A stretch of 40,040 nt of DNA from Actinacidiphila oryziradicis (GTDB lineage Bacteria; Actinomycetota; Actinomycetes; Streptomycetales; Streptomycetaceae). Within the stretch, counting starts at the first letter, position 1, and the number at the start of each line of letters is the position of its first letter. Below the pieces are notes generated by a model. The model was not told where the DNA came from. It ran no database searches and worked only from the letters and a program-made list of their open reading frames with translations. The position numbers and the translations under genes were made by a program. The DNA lies in NCBI RefSeq assembly GCF_005047355.1, contig NZ_SUMC01000069.1, positions 1-40,040 of the forward strand, read 5' to 3'. Of this stretch, positions 27,114 to 35,081 are shown piece by piece.

Positions 27114-27434
27114 GACCCGTTCATCTTCGAGGCCGGCGACATGCTCGTGCTCTACACCGACGGCGTCATCGAAGCCCGCTCACCCACCGGAGACTTCTAC
27201 CCCCTCGCCGAACGGGTCGCCTCCCTGCGCGCCTCCTGCCCCGACGCCCTGCTGGATCAGATCCACCGTGACCTGCTCGCTCACACCGGTAGGCGACTCG
27301 ACGACGACGCCGCCCTCCTGGCCATCGAACGCACCCCCTCCCACCACCTCCACCGGCCGCACGCTACGGCCCGCCCCCATTACGCCCACCGACAGCTCCG
27401 CACCACCGGACCGCCACCACCCCCAGACCCCTGA
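27114..27434 (+). pseudogene. C-terminal fragment of a SpoIIE/PP2C-type phosphatase
   Basis: The frame reading DPFIFEAGDMLVLYTDGVIEARSPTGDFYPLAERV, then RRLDDDAALLAIER, is the last third of a SpoIIE-like PP2C serine phosphatase; TDGVxEAR and DDDAALL carry metal-binding Asp residues. The upstream GAF/PAS and first phosphatase half are absent because the sequence switches to the LysR gene at about 27108-27116. A Pro-rich tail follows to the stop at 27434. The family is known for stress-sigma and STAS-protein control. Confidence 0.8.
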
Positions 27435-27640
27435 CCGCCGCCGCCCACCGGCCATGACGATCGCAGGCACAAGCACAACGCCGACAACTTGGCCACGCCG
27501 CCGCCAGCCTCTCGCGGGCCGGCCACTGGCCGGATACGCATCGTCTGCTACGGGATCAGAGACATACAGGGCTCCGTGCCCCCGCCTGTATTCCGGCGCG
27601 AGCGCCAGGCCGAGCAGCGTTTCACCGCGCTGCCGCGCGG

Positions 27641-27674
27641 CTACGGGAGTTGCTTGGCCGAGCAACTCCCGTAG
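27641..27674. terminator. Perfect 14-bp inverted repeat, likely bidirectional terminator
   Basis: CTACGGGAGTTGCT-tggccg-AGCAACTCCCGTAG: 14 paired bases with a 6-nt loop. It lies 13 bp beyond the stop of the minus-strand formamidase gene. No U-tract is present, which is common for actinomycete terminators. Confidence 0.75.
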
Positions 27675-27687
27675 CTGGGTGTCAGGG

Positions 27688-28860
27688 TCAGTCCGCCCAG
27701 TAGTGCGGCAGGTCCTTGAAGACCGCCTTCGGGATTTTCCCGTGGACGACCTTGGTGAAGTTGACGGCCTCGGCAATCTCGAAGTCCACCGCCACGCTGC
27801 ACAGTGTGTAGGCATCCGCGGCGCTGAGCCCCATCTTCGTCTCCAGAAAGGTGACAGCCTGCTGGAGTGAGATGGCCAGGGCGCTGTCCAGGTCGACGTC
27901 GATACCCATGCTGATGAAGTGCGTCCGGCTTTCGGCCATCGGCCACGGCGCGTTGACGCCCTTGTGGACGAAGAACTGGAACGTGCTCGTCAGGGACGTC
28001 TCGATCGCCGTGCCATTGACCTCACCGTCGCCCTGCGCGGTGTGCCCGTCACCGGTGGAGAACAGCGCGCCGGCGTTGAAGACAGGCAGGTAGAGAGTGC
28101 ACCCCGCGGTGAGGTCGCGGAGGTCCATGTTGCCACCGAAGGGGCCGGGCGGACGCGAACTCACCTTGCCCAGCGCGGGTGCGGGCGCGGTGCACATGAT
28201 GCCCTGGAAACAAGCGATGGGAACGTGTACGTCGTCGGTAACCGCGGCGAGCATCTTCTTGAGGTCGAGGCTGATGACCTTGGTCGAAACCGCCTTCAGC
28301 AGGTCGGGCAGGACCCCGGACCCCGGCCCCGTCTTGTTGACGCCGTACGGAACACGGGCCTTGGAGTCGAGGACGCGAACCTCCAGGACGTCACCGGGTT
28401 CCGCGCCCTCGATGTAGACCGGGCCGGTCAGCACATGCGCGCTGAAGCCGGGCTCTGGCTGCTTCGCGGCATAGACGTCGATGGCGTCCTGCAGCACGTC
28501 GCTGCGCGGGATGCCGTAGGAGCCGAAGAAGGTGGCCGGGTCGGCTCCGTTGATCATCCCCTGGTGGGACAGCGTGTCAATGGTCACGACGTCACCGGGC
28601 TGAACGTGCAGGACGGGCGGGAGCGCGGCGTCCATGTACCCCCAGGCGACGGTCTCGGGGCGCGACGGCAGGTGGAACGTGGGCTTCGCTCGGCGGGATG
28701 CCGCCGGGGTAGGGCCGGGCTCCGCAGCGGCGGCAAAGCCTGGTGCGGCGACGGCGGTGGTCGCGCCCAGGGCCACGGCACTGGCCGCGAGCAGTGAACG
28801 GCGACTCAGCCCGAATTGTTGCGTTCCCTCGGGAACGGATGAGAAACCACTGGTGCTCAC
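27688..28860 (-). CDS. Tat-exported acetamidase/formamidase-family protein
   Basis: A 390-residue enzyme of the FmdA_AmdA family, which hydrolyses short amides such as formamide or acetamide to ammonia and the acid. An N-terminal twin-arginine signal is clear: LSRRSLLAASAVALGATTAVAAPGFAAAA, about residues 18-46. Family blocks follow: VQPGDVVTIDTLSHQG, GPVYIEGAEPGDVLEVRVLD, FGGNMDLRDL, LYLPVFNAGALFSTGDGHTAQGDGEVNGTAIE. GTG 28860 is selected because AAGGAG lies just upstream; TTG 28890 would put the ribosome site inside the gene. Export by Tat is unusual, as most family members are cytoplasmic. It is probably monocistronic, with a terminator at 27641. Confidence 0.88.
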   Translation of the reverse strand: MSTSGFSSVPEGTQQFGLSRRSLLAASAVALGATTAVAAPGFAAAAEPGPTPAASRRAKPTFHLPSRPETVAWGYMDAALPPVLHVQPGDVVTIDTLSHQGMINGADPATFFGSYGIPRSDVLQDAIDVYAAKQPEPGFSAHVLTGPVYIEGAEPGDVLEVRVLDSKARVPYGVNKTGPGSGVLPDLLKAVSTKVISLDLKKMLAAVTDDVHVPIACFQGIMCTAPAPALGKVSSRPPGPFGGNMDLRDLTAGCTLYLPVFNAGALFSTGDGHTAQGDGEVNGTAIETSLTSTFQFFVHKGVNAPWPMAESRTHFISMGIDVDLDSALAISLQQAVTFLETKMGLSAADAYTLCSVAVDFEIAEAVNFTKVVHGKIPKAVFKDLPHYWAD

Positions 28861-28985
28861 GTGACTCCTTGCAATTGAGGAACGACGCAAAAAAGTAGCT
28901 TTGTTTCATGCTCAACTAATTGCGGAATTGTTTCGACGCCGTTTCCGCTCGTAGTCGTAGTACCTCAGTTCCGCAGCTGTGGTGT
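28861..28985 (-). promoter_or_regulatory. AT-rich upstream region of the formamidase gene
   Basis: A 125-nt stretch markedly richer in A/T than its surroundings (caaaaaagtagctttgtttc near 28890-28910). It carries GCAATTGAG at 28871 and a related CTCAACTAATTGC near 28913 as an imperfect inverted repeat. It is the likely promoter/operator of the downstream gene, but a definite -10/-35 pair is not assigned. Confidence 0.4.
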
Positions 28986-28992
28986 TGCCCTA

Positions 28993-29276
28993 GCTAGTAC
29001 GCGGACCAGGGTGCCGTGCGAGCGGCGATTTTCTTCAGGCGCGGTCCAGGGCGGCGAGCAGGCCGATGACTTCGAGCAGCCAGCGGCGCACGGTGCGGAG
29101 ACGTCGTTGCCGCCCGCCCTATCGGAAAGCCGCTGGTCATGGCAGAGGACCGCCAAGGCGATCAGGGCGATCCGGCCGGGTGGGAGCTTGCGCCACCGCG
29201 AGCCGATCTTCTTCAGGTGGCCGCGGTCAGACGGAGACGAGGTCCAGGGTGGCGCTCGACACCGGCAGGGCGGCAC
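28993..29276 (-). pseudogene. IS5-like transposase N-terminal remnant
   Basis: The frame from 29276 reads GSRWRKLPPGRIALIALAVLCHDQRLSDRAGGNDVS. The continuation TVRRWLLEVIGLLAALDRA is in another frame, and LKKIAARTAPW follows in a third. Together they match the helix-turn-helix start of transposases with a HTH plus DDE domain of the IS5 type. Two or more frameshifts are present and the catalytic domain is missing. Confidence 0.6.
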
Positions 29277-29786
29277 TGGTAGACAAACCCGTCAGTACCC
29301 TCGGGCGGGGCTGGTGTTCTTTCGCATGCAATCCCCAACTCCCCTCGGGGGCGTACGTGTTACGCCGAAGTCCGGCCAGGTTCGGTCAGGCGGACGGTCG
29401 GGGCGGGGCGGTGAAGCGGCCTGCGGGGGTGCGGTGCAGCCAGCCCCGGTCCGCCATTGTGTGACCGCTGACAAGCCTGGGCGTTCTGGTCGTAAGGCCG
29501 CTACCGTGAGCGGGCCCGGTGGTGACGACGATGGAGGTTGACGTTGGTGGGGCGCATGGCGGACGAGACGTTTCGTATCGAACAAAGCTCGTAGAGATCT
29601 GTAACAACATGAGGGTGGAGAGCGCAGTACCGCTGCGCGCGGGACGCTGCGGCGCGCGACTCGCCGTATCCTGGTCGCTGCGGGCGCGGGGCCTTGGACG
29701 CCTGGAGGGCACCCGTGAGGCTGCGCGAACTGGTCATCGACGCCTGGTCGTGGATCAACTACAAACCGGCCATGGCCGACCGGTGG
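29277..29786. other. Gene-poor stretch downstream of the two-component operon
   Basis: No convincing gene. A GTG at 29715 has a good ribosome site (GGAGGG), and the first 25 codons (MRLRELVIDAWSWINYKPAMADRWL) look protein-like. The frame then runs antisense into the response regulator, so at most it is the 5' stump of a truncated gene. A minus-strand frame near 29400-29480 (TTRTPRLVSGHTMADRGWLHRTPAG) is also plausible debris. Confidence 0.35.
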
Positions 29787-30221
29787 TTACGCCGGATTCC
29801 CCTCGGCGCCGGAGGTCGTGGATGTGAGAGCTTCGGCACCCAGGGCCCGGACCTCAGCCAACAGCTGGGCGTTGCTGACGCCGCCCTTGACGAGGTATCC
29901 CGCGATGCCGACCGCCGCCATCTCGGTGCGCGCGCCCTGGTCGCCATAGGCGGAGAACACCAGGATGCGCACGCCGGGGACGGCGCGGACGATCTGCCGG
30001 GCGGTGTACGGGCCGCCGCCGGGAAAGCGCACGTCGAGCACCACGACGTGCGGCCGTCGGGCGATGGCGAGCTGGATCGCCTCGTCGGCGTCGGCCGCGC
30101 TGCCGGCCAGGGTGAGGTCGGGCTGGGCCTCGACGACCTCCGCCAGCACCGCGCGCAGCATGTCGTTGTCGTCGCAAATCAGTACCCGCAGGGGGCCCCT
30201 GGGCGTGGCGGGCTGGGTCAC
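29787..30221 (-). CDS. Receiver-only response regulator
   Basis: A 144-residue protein consisting of a CheY-like receiver: acidic pocket CDDND at about 16-20, phosphoacceptor Asp63 (VVVLDVRFPGGG), conserved Ser/Thr in VFSAYG and Lys in YLVKGG. No DNA-binding domain follows; the sequence ends soon after the receiver. GTG 30221 overlaps the TGA of the kinase gene (GTGA), so translation is coupled. As the last gene of the operon it is the most likely direct phosphotransfer partner or phosphate sink for the kinase. The C-terminal 20 residues are Thr/Ser-rich and non-conserved. Confidence 0.85.
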   Translation of the reverse strand: MTQPATPRGPLRVLICDDNDMLRAVLAEVVEAQPDLTLAGSAADADEAIQLAIARRPHVVVLDVRFPGGGPYTARQIVRAVPGVRILVFSAYGDQGARTEMAAVGIAGYLVKGGVSNAQLLAEVRALGAEALTSTTSGAEGNPA

Positions 30222-31357
30222 GGCGGTCCCTCGGGGGCGCTCCGGGAGTCGAAGCTCCTGGCAGGTGCACCGGGTATCGGTTCGTCCAGCTGGCCGGCCG
30301 GCAGGTCGGGCAGCCAGAACTCGACGGTGGTGCCGGTGCCGGGCTCGCTGCGCAGCGTCCACCAGCCGCCGGCGGTCTCGGCCCGCTCGCGCATCTCCAT
30401 CAGCCCGAAGTGCTCGTGTAGCGTGGGGGCGACCGCCGGGCGCCCGGTGCCGTCGTCGGCCACTCGGACCAGCAGGCCGCGGTTCTCGGTGGTGACGCTG
30501 ACTCGTACGGTGCGTGCTCGGGCGTGCTTGCGCACGTTCAGCAGCGCCTCCTGGACGATGCGGAAGATGGTAATCGCGGTCTCGGGGGCGGGTTCCTTCT
30601 CCAGGGTGTGTTCTAGAGACGGCTCAAGACCCCAGCTCCTGACGACGTCGTTGAGGTGCTGGGACAGCGACTCGACCAGGCCGTGCCGGTCGATGCCGGG
30701 CGGCTGGAGCCGGAAGGTGAGGTTGCGCAGGCGGCCCACCGCCTCGCGCACCGACGCGTCGAGCTTGGAGAGTTCACTCGCGTAGGGCTCGCTCGCCCGG
30801 TCGGCGAGGAGCTGTAGCCGCATGCCGACGGCGACCATGGCCTGGATGGAGTCGTCGTGCACGTCCCAGGCGATGCGGCGGCGTTCCAGCTCCTGTGCCT
30901 GCACCAGGTGGGCGAACAGGCGGCGGCGTTCGGTGAGCGCCTGCTCGGCGGCGCGGCGCTCGGTCATGTCCCGGGTGACCTTGCCGAAGCCGCGCAGTTC
31001 GCCGGTCTCATCGAAGAGGGCGGTGATCACCACGTTGGCCCAGAAGCGGGAGCCGTCCTTGCGGATGCGCCAGCCCTCGTCCTCCAGCCGGCCGTCGGCG
31101 ATGGCCGCCTCCAGCTCCAGGTGGGGTTTGCGGGCGGCGATGTCCTCGGCCGGGTAGAAGACCGAGAAGTGCTTGCCGATGATGTCCTCGGCGCGGTAGC
31201 CCTTGATCCGCTCGGCGCCGGCGTTCCAGGTGGACACGTAGCCCTCGGGGTCGAGCATGAAGATGCCGTAGTCGAGAACGCTCTTGACCAGCAGGGTGAA
31301 CGCCGTCTCGGTCGGGGCGGGGGTGCCACTCTGTTCGCCGGGGCTGTTCCCGGTCAC
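30218..31357 (-). CDS. PAS-domain sensor histidine kinase (NarL/DesK-type)
   Basis: A 379-residue soluble kinase. A PAS domain at about 20-135 (DYGIFMLDPEGYVSTWNAGAERIKGY, a PAC end at VTRDMTERR) is followed by a HisKA_3 dimerisation helix with phosphoacceptor His167 in ERRRIAWDVHDDSIQAM, then a HATPase domain with N-box QEALLNVRKHA and G-boxes VADDGTG and FGLMEMRER. No transmembrane segment is present, so it senses a cytoplasmic signal such as redox, light or a ligand through PAS. GTG 31357 overlaps the stop of the upstream regulator (GTGA), and its own stop overlaps the next regulator gene. Confidence 0.93.
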   Translation of the reverse strand: MTGNSPGEQSGTPAPTETAFTLLVKSVLDYGIFMLDPEGYVSTWNAGAERIKGYRAEDIIGKHFSVFYPAEDIAARKPHLELEAAIADGRLEDEGWRIRKDGSRFWANVVITALFDETGELRGFGKVTRDMTERRAAEQALTERRRLFAHLVQAQELERRRIAWDVHDDSIQAMVAVGMRLQLLADRASEPYASELSKLDASVREAVGRLRNLTFRLQPPGIDRHGLVESLSQHLNDVVRSWGLEPSLEHTLEKEPAPETAITIFRIVQEALLNVRKHARARTVRVSVTTENRGLLVRVADDGTGRPAVAPTLHEHFGLMEMRERAETAGGWWTLRSEPGTGTTVEFWLPDLPAGQLDEPIPGAPARSFDSRSAPEGPP

Positions 31358-32037
31358 CGGAGAAGGCCCTCACGGCGGGCCACGGCGACCGCCTCCAGTT
31401 GGGAGCGGGCGCCGAGCTTCCCCAGGACCCGCTGGACGTGGTTCCTCGCGGTGTTGAGGGCGACGCCGAGCCGCTGGCTGATCTCGGCGGTGCCCAGGCC
31501 GTCGCCGAGCAAGCCGAGGGTCTCGCGCTCGCGCGGGGTGAGGGTGGCGCCCAGGTCGGCGGTTCGGCCGGTCAGCCGGTCCAGCGCCCCGCTGAGCAGG
31601 CCCTTGCTGTAGGCCACTTCACCCGCCGCTACCAGGCGTACACCGGCCTGGAGTTCGCCCAGATTGCCGACCTTGAGGATGAGTCCCGAACCACCGGCCC
31701 CGGCGACGTCGGCGGCGACCGCTGGGGTCGCCTCGCCGGTCAGCACCAGCACCCGGGTGCCGGGCGCGGCGGCCTTGAGCGTGGGGATGGCGGCGATGCC
31801 ATCACCATCGGGCAGTCGCCGGTCCAGCACCACCACGGCGGGGCGTAGCCGGGCGGCGTCGGCCAGCGCGTCCTTCACGGACAGGCTGCGGCCTACCACC
31901 TCCAGGTCGTCGGTGCGGTCCAGGGCGAGCCAGATCGCTTCGGCCACCATGTCGTGGTCCTCGACGAGCAGGATGGTGATGTGCATTCCGGCGGTGCGCG
32001 GCACGGTATCCGGTGCGGTTTGCAGTGGCGAAGGCAT
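31354..32037 (-). CDS. NarL/LuxR-family response regulator
   Basis: A 227-residue transcriptional regulator: receiver at about 18-140 with Asp72 as phosphoacceptor (VVVLDRRLPDGDG), and a LuxR helix-turn-helix at about 165-227 (LTPRERETLGLLGDGLGTAEISQRL, NTARNHVQRVLGKLGA). The start ATG 32037 follows AAGGA and shares one base with the stop of the STAS gene (TGATG). An internal ATG at 31986 begins the conserved domain but lacks a ribosome site. It is presumably phosphorylated by the downstream PAS kinase. Targets are unknown; the operon's own promoter or the divergent RsbW-like gene are candidates. Confidence 0.92.
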   Translation of the reverse strand: MPSPLQTAPDTVPRTAGMHITILLVEDHDMVAEAIWLALDRTDDLEVVGRSLSVKDALADAARLRPAVVVLDRRLPDGDGIAAIPTLKAAAPGTRVLVLTGEATPAVAADVAGAGGSGLILKVGNLGELQAGVRLVAAGEVAYSKGLLSGALDRLTGRTADLGATLTPRERETLGLLGDGLGTAEISQRLGVALNTARNHVQRVLGKLGARSQLEAVAVARREGLLR

Positions 32038-32399
32038 CAGAGGGTCCTTGGTGGTAGACGCTGCACACTGTCGGCGAACACTTCGTCGGCGCCGGTGAGG
32101 GCGAGCAGTCGGGCCACCTGCGCGCGGGCCCCCTCCACGCACAGCTCGGTGCCGATCCTATCCGCCGTGACCTTGGCCTCCAGCAGCACGTTCAACCCCG
32201 CGCAGTCGCAGAAGCGCAGGCCCCACAGGTTGAGCACGACACAGTCGGACGGCCGCGCGAAGCAGTCGTCGAGGGCGGCGCGCAACTTCGCGGTACCGTC
32301 CAGGTCTAGCTCGCCGACGAGCCAGAGGCCGGGCACGTCGCCGTCGAGTGTGGTGCTGACCTGGAACAACGGGTCGGTTACCGTTACGTCTTCTCTCAC
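32037..32399 (-). CDS. STAS-domain anti-anti-sigma-like protein lacking the phospho-serine
   Basis: A 120-residue single STAS domain. Such proteins bind RsbW/SpoIIAB-type kinases and free a sigma factor, and are switched off by phosphorylation of a Ser in the D-S-S-G loop. Here the loop reads FCDCAGLNVLLEA, with D65-C66-A67-G68, so the serine position is Ala and there is no phosphorylatable residue. GTG 32399 is preceded by AGGGA. It is first in the STAS-regulator-kinase-regulator operon and divergent from an RsbW-like ATPase at 32646, its natural partner candidate. Without the serine it could be a constitutively active or differently regulated member. Confidence 0.87.
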   Translation of the reverse strand: MREDVTVTDPLFQVSTTLDGDVPGLWLVGELDLDGTAKLRAALDDCFARPSDCVVLNLWGLRFCDCAGLNVLLEAKVTADRIGTELCVEGARAQVARLLALTGADEVFADSVQRLPPRTL

Positions 32400-32645
32400 G
32401 TGTAGTCCCTGCCTGGGTGGTGGGCACTAGGACAGGATAGTGAATCTGCACTAGAAGGAACATCGGGGTTCCCCGAACGGATCACCACCACGCACGGGCG
32501 GATCAACGCACAAGCGCAGGGGACGCGAACCCGTGAACGTCGGCTGAGTACTCTGCTGTGTGGGGGAAAGGCCGAGGGGAAGGCGCCCCGGCAGCACGAC
32601 GGTGCCACCGGCAGCGGTGAGGTACCCAGTGGGAAGGGAGCCGGG
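32400..32645. promoter_or_regulatory. Divergent promoter region between STAS and RsbW-like genes
   Basis: 246 nt between two divergent genes. Both promoters must lie here or upstream. An AT-richer patch at about 32430-32465 (aggatagtgaatctgcacta) sits just upstream of the STAS gene. No operator was recognised. Confidence 0.45.
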
Positions 32646-33053
32646 ATGGAACTCCCGCCGGCCACTCCGCACGACGCCTGTCCTCCGGAGGTGTGCGTGG
32701 ACTTCGACGGCGTGGCCGGCTGCATCGCCGAAGCACGGGAAGCCGCCGTCGCCTTCCTCCGCCTCCACGTCCCGCACGCCCGCACCACCTTTCGCGACGA
32801 CGTCCTGCTGGTCATCTCCGAACTGGTGACCAATGCCGTCCGCCACGCTCCCGGGCCCCTCACCCTGAAGCTCGGCCTGCTTCCTGGCGGGATCGGGATC
32901 ACCGTGCGGGATACCAGCCCCAGTCCCCCGCACTCCCGGACCCCCGACCGGACCGGCGGACGGGGCTGGCCCATCGTCCAGAGCCTCGCCCGCCGGGTGC
33001 GCGTCGTCCCCGGCCCCAACGGCAAGACCGTCCACGTGGAGCTGGCTTGGTAG
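32646..33053 (+). CDS. RsbW-like anti-sigma/serine kinase ATPase (HATPase_c)
   Basis: A 135-residue GHKL ATPase of the small type common in Streptomyces. The N-box is ISELVTNAVRHA, the D-box VRDTSPSPP, and the G-box GGRGWPIVQSLA; the length equals a lone HATPase domain. ATG 32646 follows GGGAAGGGAG. Members act as anti-sigma factors or serine kinases for STAS proteins. The divergent STAS protein 247 bp away suggests a partner-switching pair, though no sigma factor gene is nearby. Confidence 0.86.
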   Translation: MELPPATPHDACPPEVCVDFDGVAGCIAEAREAAVAFLRLHVPHARTTFRDDVLLVISELVTNAVRHAPGPLTLKLGLLPGGIGITVRDTSPSPPHSRTPDRTGGRGWPIVQSLARRVRVVPGPNGKTVHVELAW

Positions 33054-33328
33054 TCCCGCGCCGGGTGACGGGCCGGAAATCTCGGGAAGGTGCGCCTGCC
33101 TCGGTCGAGTGGACGTACGGGAGCCCCGGCGCCGGGGGATGGTGGTGCTCGTACGGTGGGTCTGTCAAACGAGGTCATACCGCGTAGTGCTCGCATCTGG
33201 CGGCGCCAGGTGACGATCAAGCGCCGGATGTCAGCCGCGCCTCCCTTCGACCTGGTCGGAGTGGCCCTCCTCCTGCCGCGGCATCACGGCAGGTGTGGTC
33301 AATCAGACTGGGCGCTCGGCCCATCGCT

Positions 33329-33480
33329 CGAGATGTCGACGCCGGAAGGGGCATCCGCCTCGCCCTGCAGGCCGGAAACGCTCTCGGCCTGTTGCTGCCC
33401 GCGGCGGCCACTACGGACGAGATCCTGACCGAGGCGCGCGAACGGGGCTACGGCGGCCGCGACCTCGCCGCCCCCTTTCC
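33329..33480 (+). pseudogene. C-terminal fragment of a 3-hydroxyisobutyrate dehydrogenase-like protein
   Basis: The plus-strand frame reads DVDAGRGIRLALQAGNALGLLLPAAATTDEILTEARERGYGGRDLAAPF. This fits the all-helical C-terminal domain of beta-hydroxyacid dehydrogenases (K-D-hxLAL...GhxhPhxxxhxxhhxxAxxxGxGxxDxxA). The NAD-binding domain and most of the protein are absent, and the frame runs into unrelated sequence. No start or ribosome site. The rest of 33054-33644 shows nothing codable. Confidence 0.5.
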
Positions 33481-33644
33481 AGACGATCGCGCGTTGAACG
33501 GCGGGTCAACGTGCCCGGCTGCCCCTGCGCCGTCCTGGTGATCGGGTCGGGCAAACGGTCCACCCAGGTGGCGACCGGGGTCGACCGGTTGTTGGCTGGT
33601 GTGAGCTGGGCAAGAGAGGAGTCCACTTCGCACGTGGAGGCATG

Positions 33645-35081
33645 ATGCGGTCCCGATCCAAGCTGCTCTGCCTCACCACCGGGCTGATCCTTGCCATCGT
33701 CGCCCTCATGAGCGGCTGCACGAGCGGACGGTCGGTGTCGCAGTCGTCCTCCCCTCCGCCGGCACTGTCGGTTGCGACAAGTTCCCTGCTGCAGGATCCG
33801 CCGCAGCTGGTGAGCCACAACGGGTTCCTGCATGTGGATCTGCTCGTGGCAAGGCGGCAGGTCGAAGTGGGGGGCCGCAAACTGTGGGCCCTCACCTACA
33901 ACGGCCGGTACATGCCGCCCACGCTGCGGATCCGGCCGGGGGACAGACTGGATCTGACGCTGCGGAACAACCTGGACCAGGCCACCAACCTGCATACCCA
34001 CGGACTTCATGTGTCGCCCAGCGGCCACTCCGACAACATCTTCGTCCACATCCATCCCGGCAGGGCGTTCCACTACTCCTACCGGTACCCGGACAGCCTG
34101 CGGCCCGGCACCTACTGGTACCACTCACACTCGCACACGATGTCCGCGCCGCAGGTCGCCGGCGGCATGTCGGGCGTCCTCATCGTCGACGGGCTGCGGC
34201 CCTACCTCCCGCCGAACCTGCGTCACATCACCGAGCACGTCATCGGGCTCAAGGACTTCCAGGTCCAGGGCGACTCCGTCAAGACCAAGGACCTGCACAT
34301 CGGCGCGCCGACCAACCGCACGGTCAACGGCCAGCTGAACCCGAACATCCTCATCCGGCCAGGTGAGACCCAGCTGTGGCGGCTGGCCAACATCAGCGCC
34401 AACATCTACTACAACCTCCACCTGCAAGGGCAGCGGTTCCACGTGATCGCCCACGACGGCACCCCCGTTGACCAGGTCTGGACGGCCGACTCGCTCCTCC
34501 TCGCGGCCGGCGCCCGCTTCGACGTCCTCGTACAAGGCGGTCCGGCCGGCCGTACCCAGCTGCAGACGCTCGCGTACAACACCGGGCCGGGCGGTAACAA
34601 GTTCCCGAAGGCGACCCTGGCCACCCTGGTCTCCGAAGGTCCTGCCCAGCACCCCGCCGCACTGCCCACGTCGACCTTCGCCCCGACAACGGACCTGAGC
34701 CACGCGAGGATCGCCGTGCGGCGCACCATCGTGTTCTCCGAGAACAAGAAAGGCACCAAGTTCTACATCAACGGCAAACAGTTCGACCCGAACCGGGTGG
34801 ACGTCCGGGCCAAACTGAACACGGTCGAGGAATGGACCGTACGCAACGTCAGCGACGAGGAGCACTCGTTCCACGTGCACACCAACAAGTTCCAGTTGAT
34901 GAGCATCAACGGCCATCCTCACAACGGACACGGCCTGCAGGACACCGCGAGTATCCCCGCCCACGGACGGTTCGTGATCCGGACACGCTTCAACGACTAC
35001 ACCGGCAAGACCGTCCTGCACTGCCACATCCTCAACCACGAGGACGCGGGCATGATGGCAGTGCTGGAGATCGTCAAGTGA
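33645..35081 (+). CDS. Lipoprotein multicopper oxidase
   Basis: A three-cupredoxin-domain laccase-like oxidase of about 478 residues, which oxidises phenols or metals while reducing oxygen to water. It has a lipoprotein signal with lipobox ALMSGC (lipid-modified Cys about residue 25), so it is anchored outside the membrane. All four copper-binding clusters are visible: HTHG (about 117-120), WYHSHSH (about 158-164), HSFHVH (about 407-412) and the C-terminal HCHILNHEDAGMM, which includes the type 1 His-Cys-His and an axial Met. Two ATGs occur: 33642 is only 1 nt after GGAGG, while 33645 is 4 nt after it and is preferred. It stands alone, with no copper chaperone or exporter beside it. Confidence 0.93.
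   Translation: MRSRSKLLCLTTGLILAIVALMSGCTSGRSVSQSSSPPPALSVATSSLLQDPPQLVSHNGFLHVDLLVARRQVEVGGRKLWALTYNGRYMPPTLRIRPGDRLDLTLRNNLDQATNLHTHGLHVSPSGHSDNIFVHIHPGRAFHYSYRYPDSLRPGTYWYHSHSHTMSAPQVAGGMSGVLIVDGLRPYLPPNLRHITEHVIGLKDFQVQGDSVKTKDLHIGAPTNRTVNGQLNPNILIRPGETQLWRLANISANIYYNLHLQGQRFHVIAHDGTPVDQVWTADSLLLAAGARFDVLVQGGPAGRTQLQTLAYNTGPGGNKFPKATLATLVSEGPAQHPAALPTSTFAPTTDLSHARIAVRRTIVFSENKKGTKFYINGKQFDPNRVDVRAKLNTVEEWTVRNVSDEEHSFHVHTNKFQLMSINGHPHNGHGLQDTASIPAHGRFVIRTRFNDYTGKTVLHCHILNHEDAGMMAVLEIVK

Noticed and set aside
29694..30785. Plus-strand 363-codon frame over the regulator and kinase genes
   Set aside because: Antisense to well-conserved receiver and HATPase domains; only its first 25 codons could be native, as noted for 29277-29786.
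32618..32632. GGGTAC on the minus strand as a stress-sigma -10 element for the STAS operon
   Set aside because: No matching -35 element at the right spacing, and it lies over 200 nt from the gene start.
33124..33137. Palindrome CCCCGGCGCCGGGG after the RsbW-like gene
   Set aside because: Such GC palindromes arise often by chance in this base composition and there is no loop for a terminator hairpin.
33642..33644. First ATG as the multicopper oxidase start
   Set aside because: It is only one base from the GGAGG site; the next in-frame ATG at 33645 is better spaced, though the difference is one residue.
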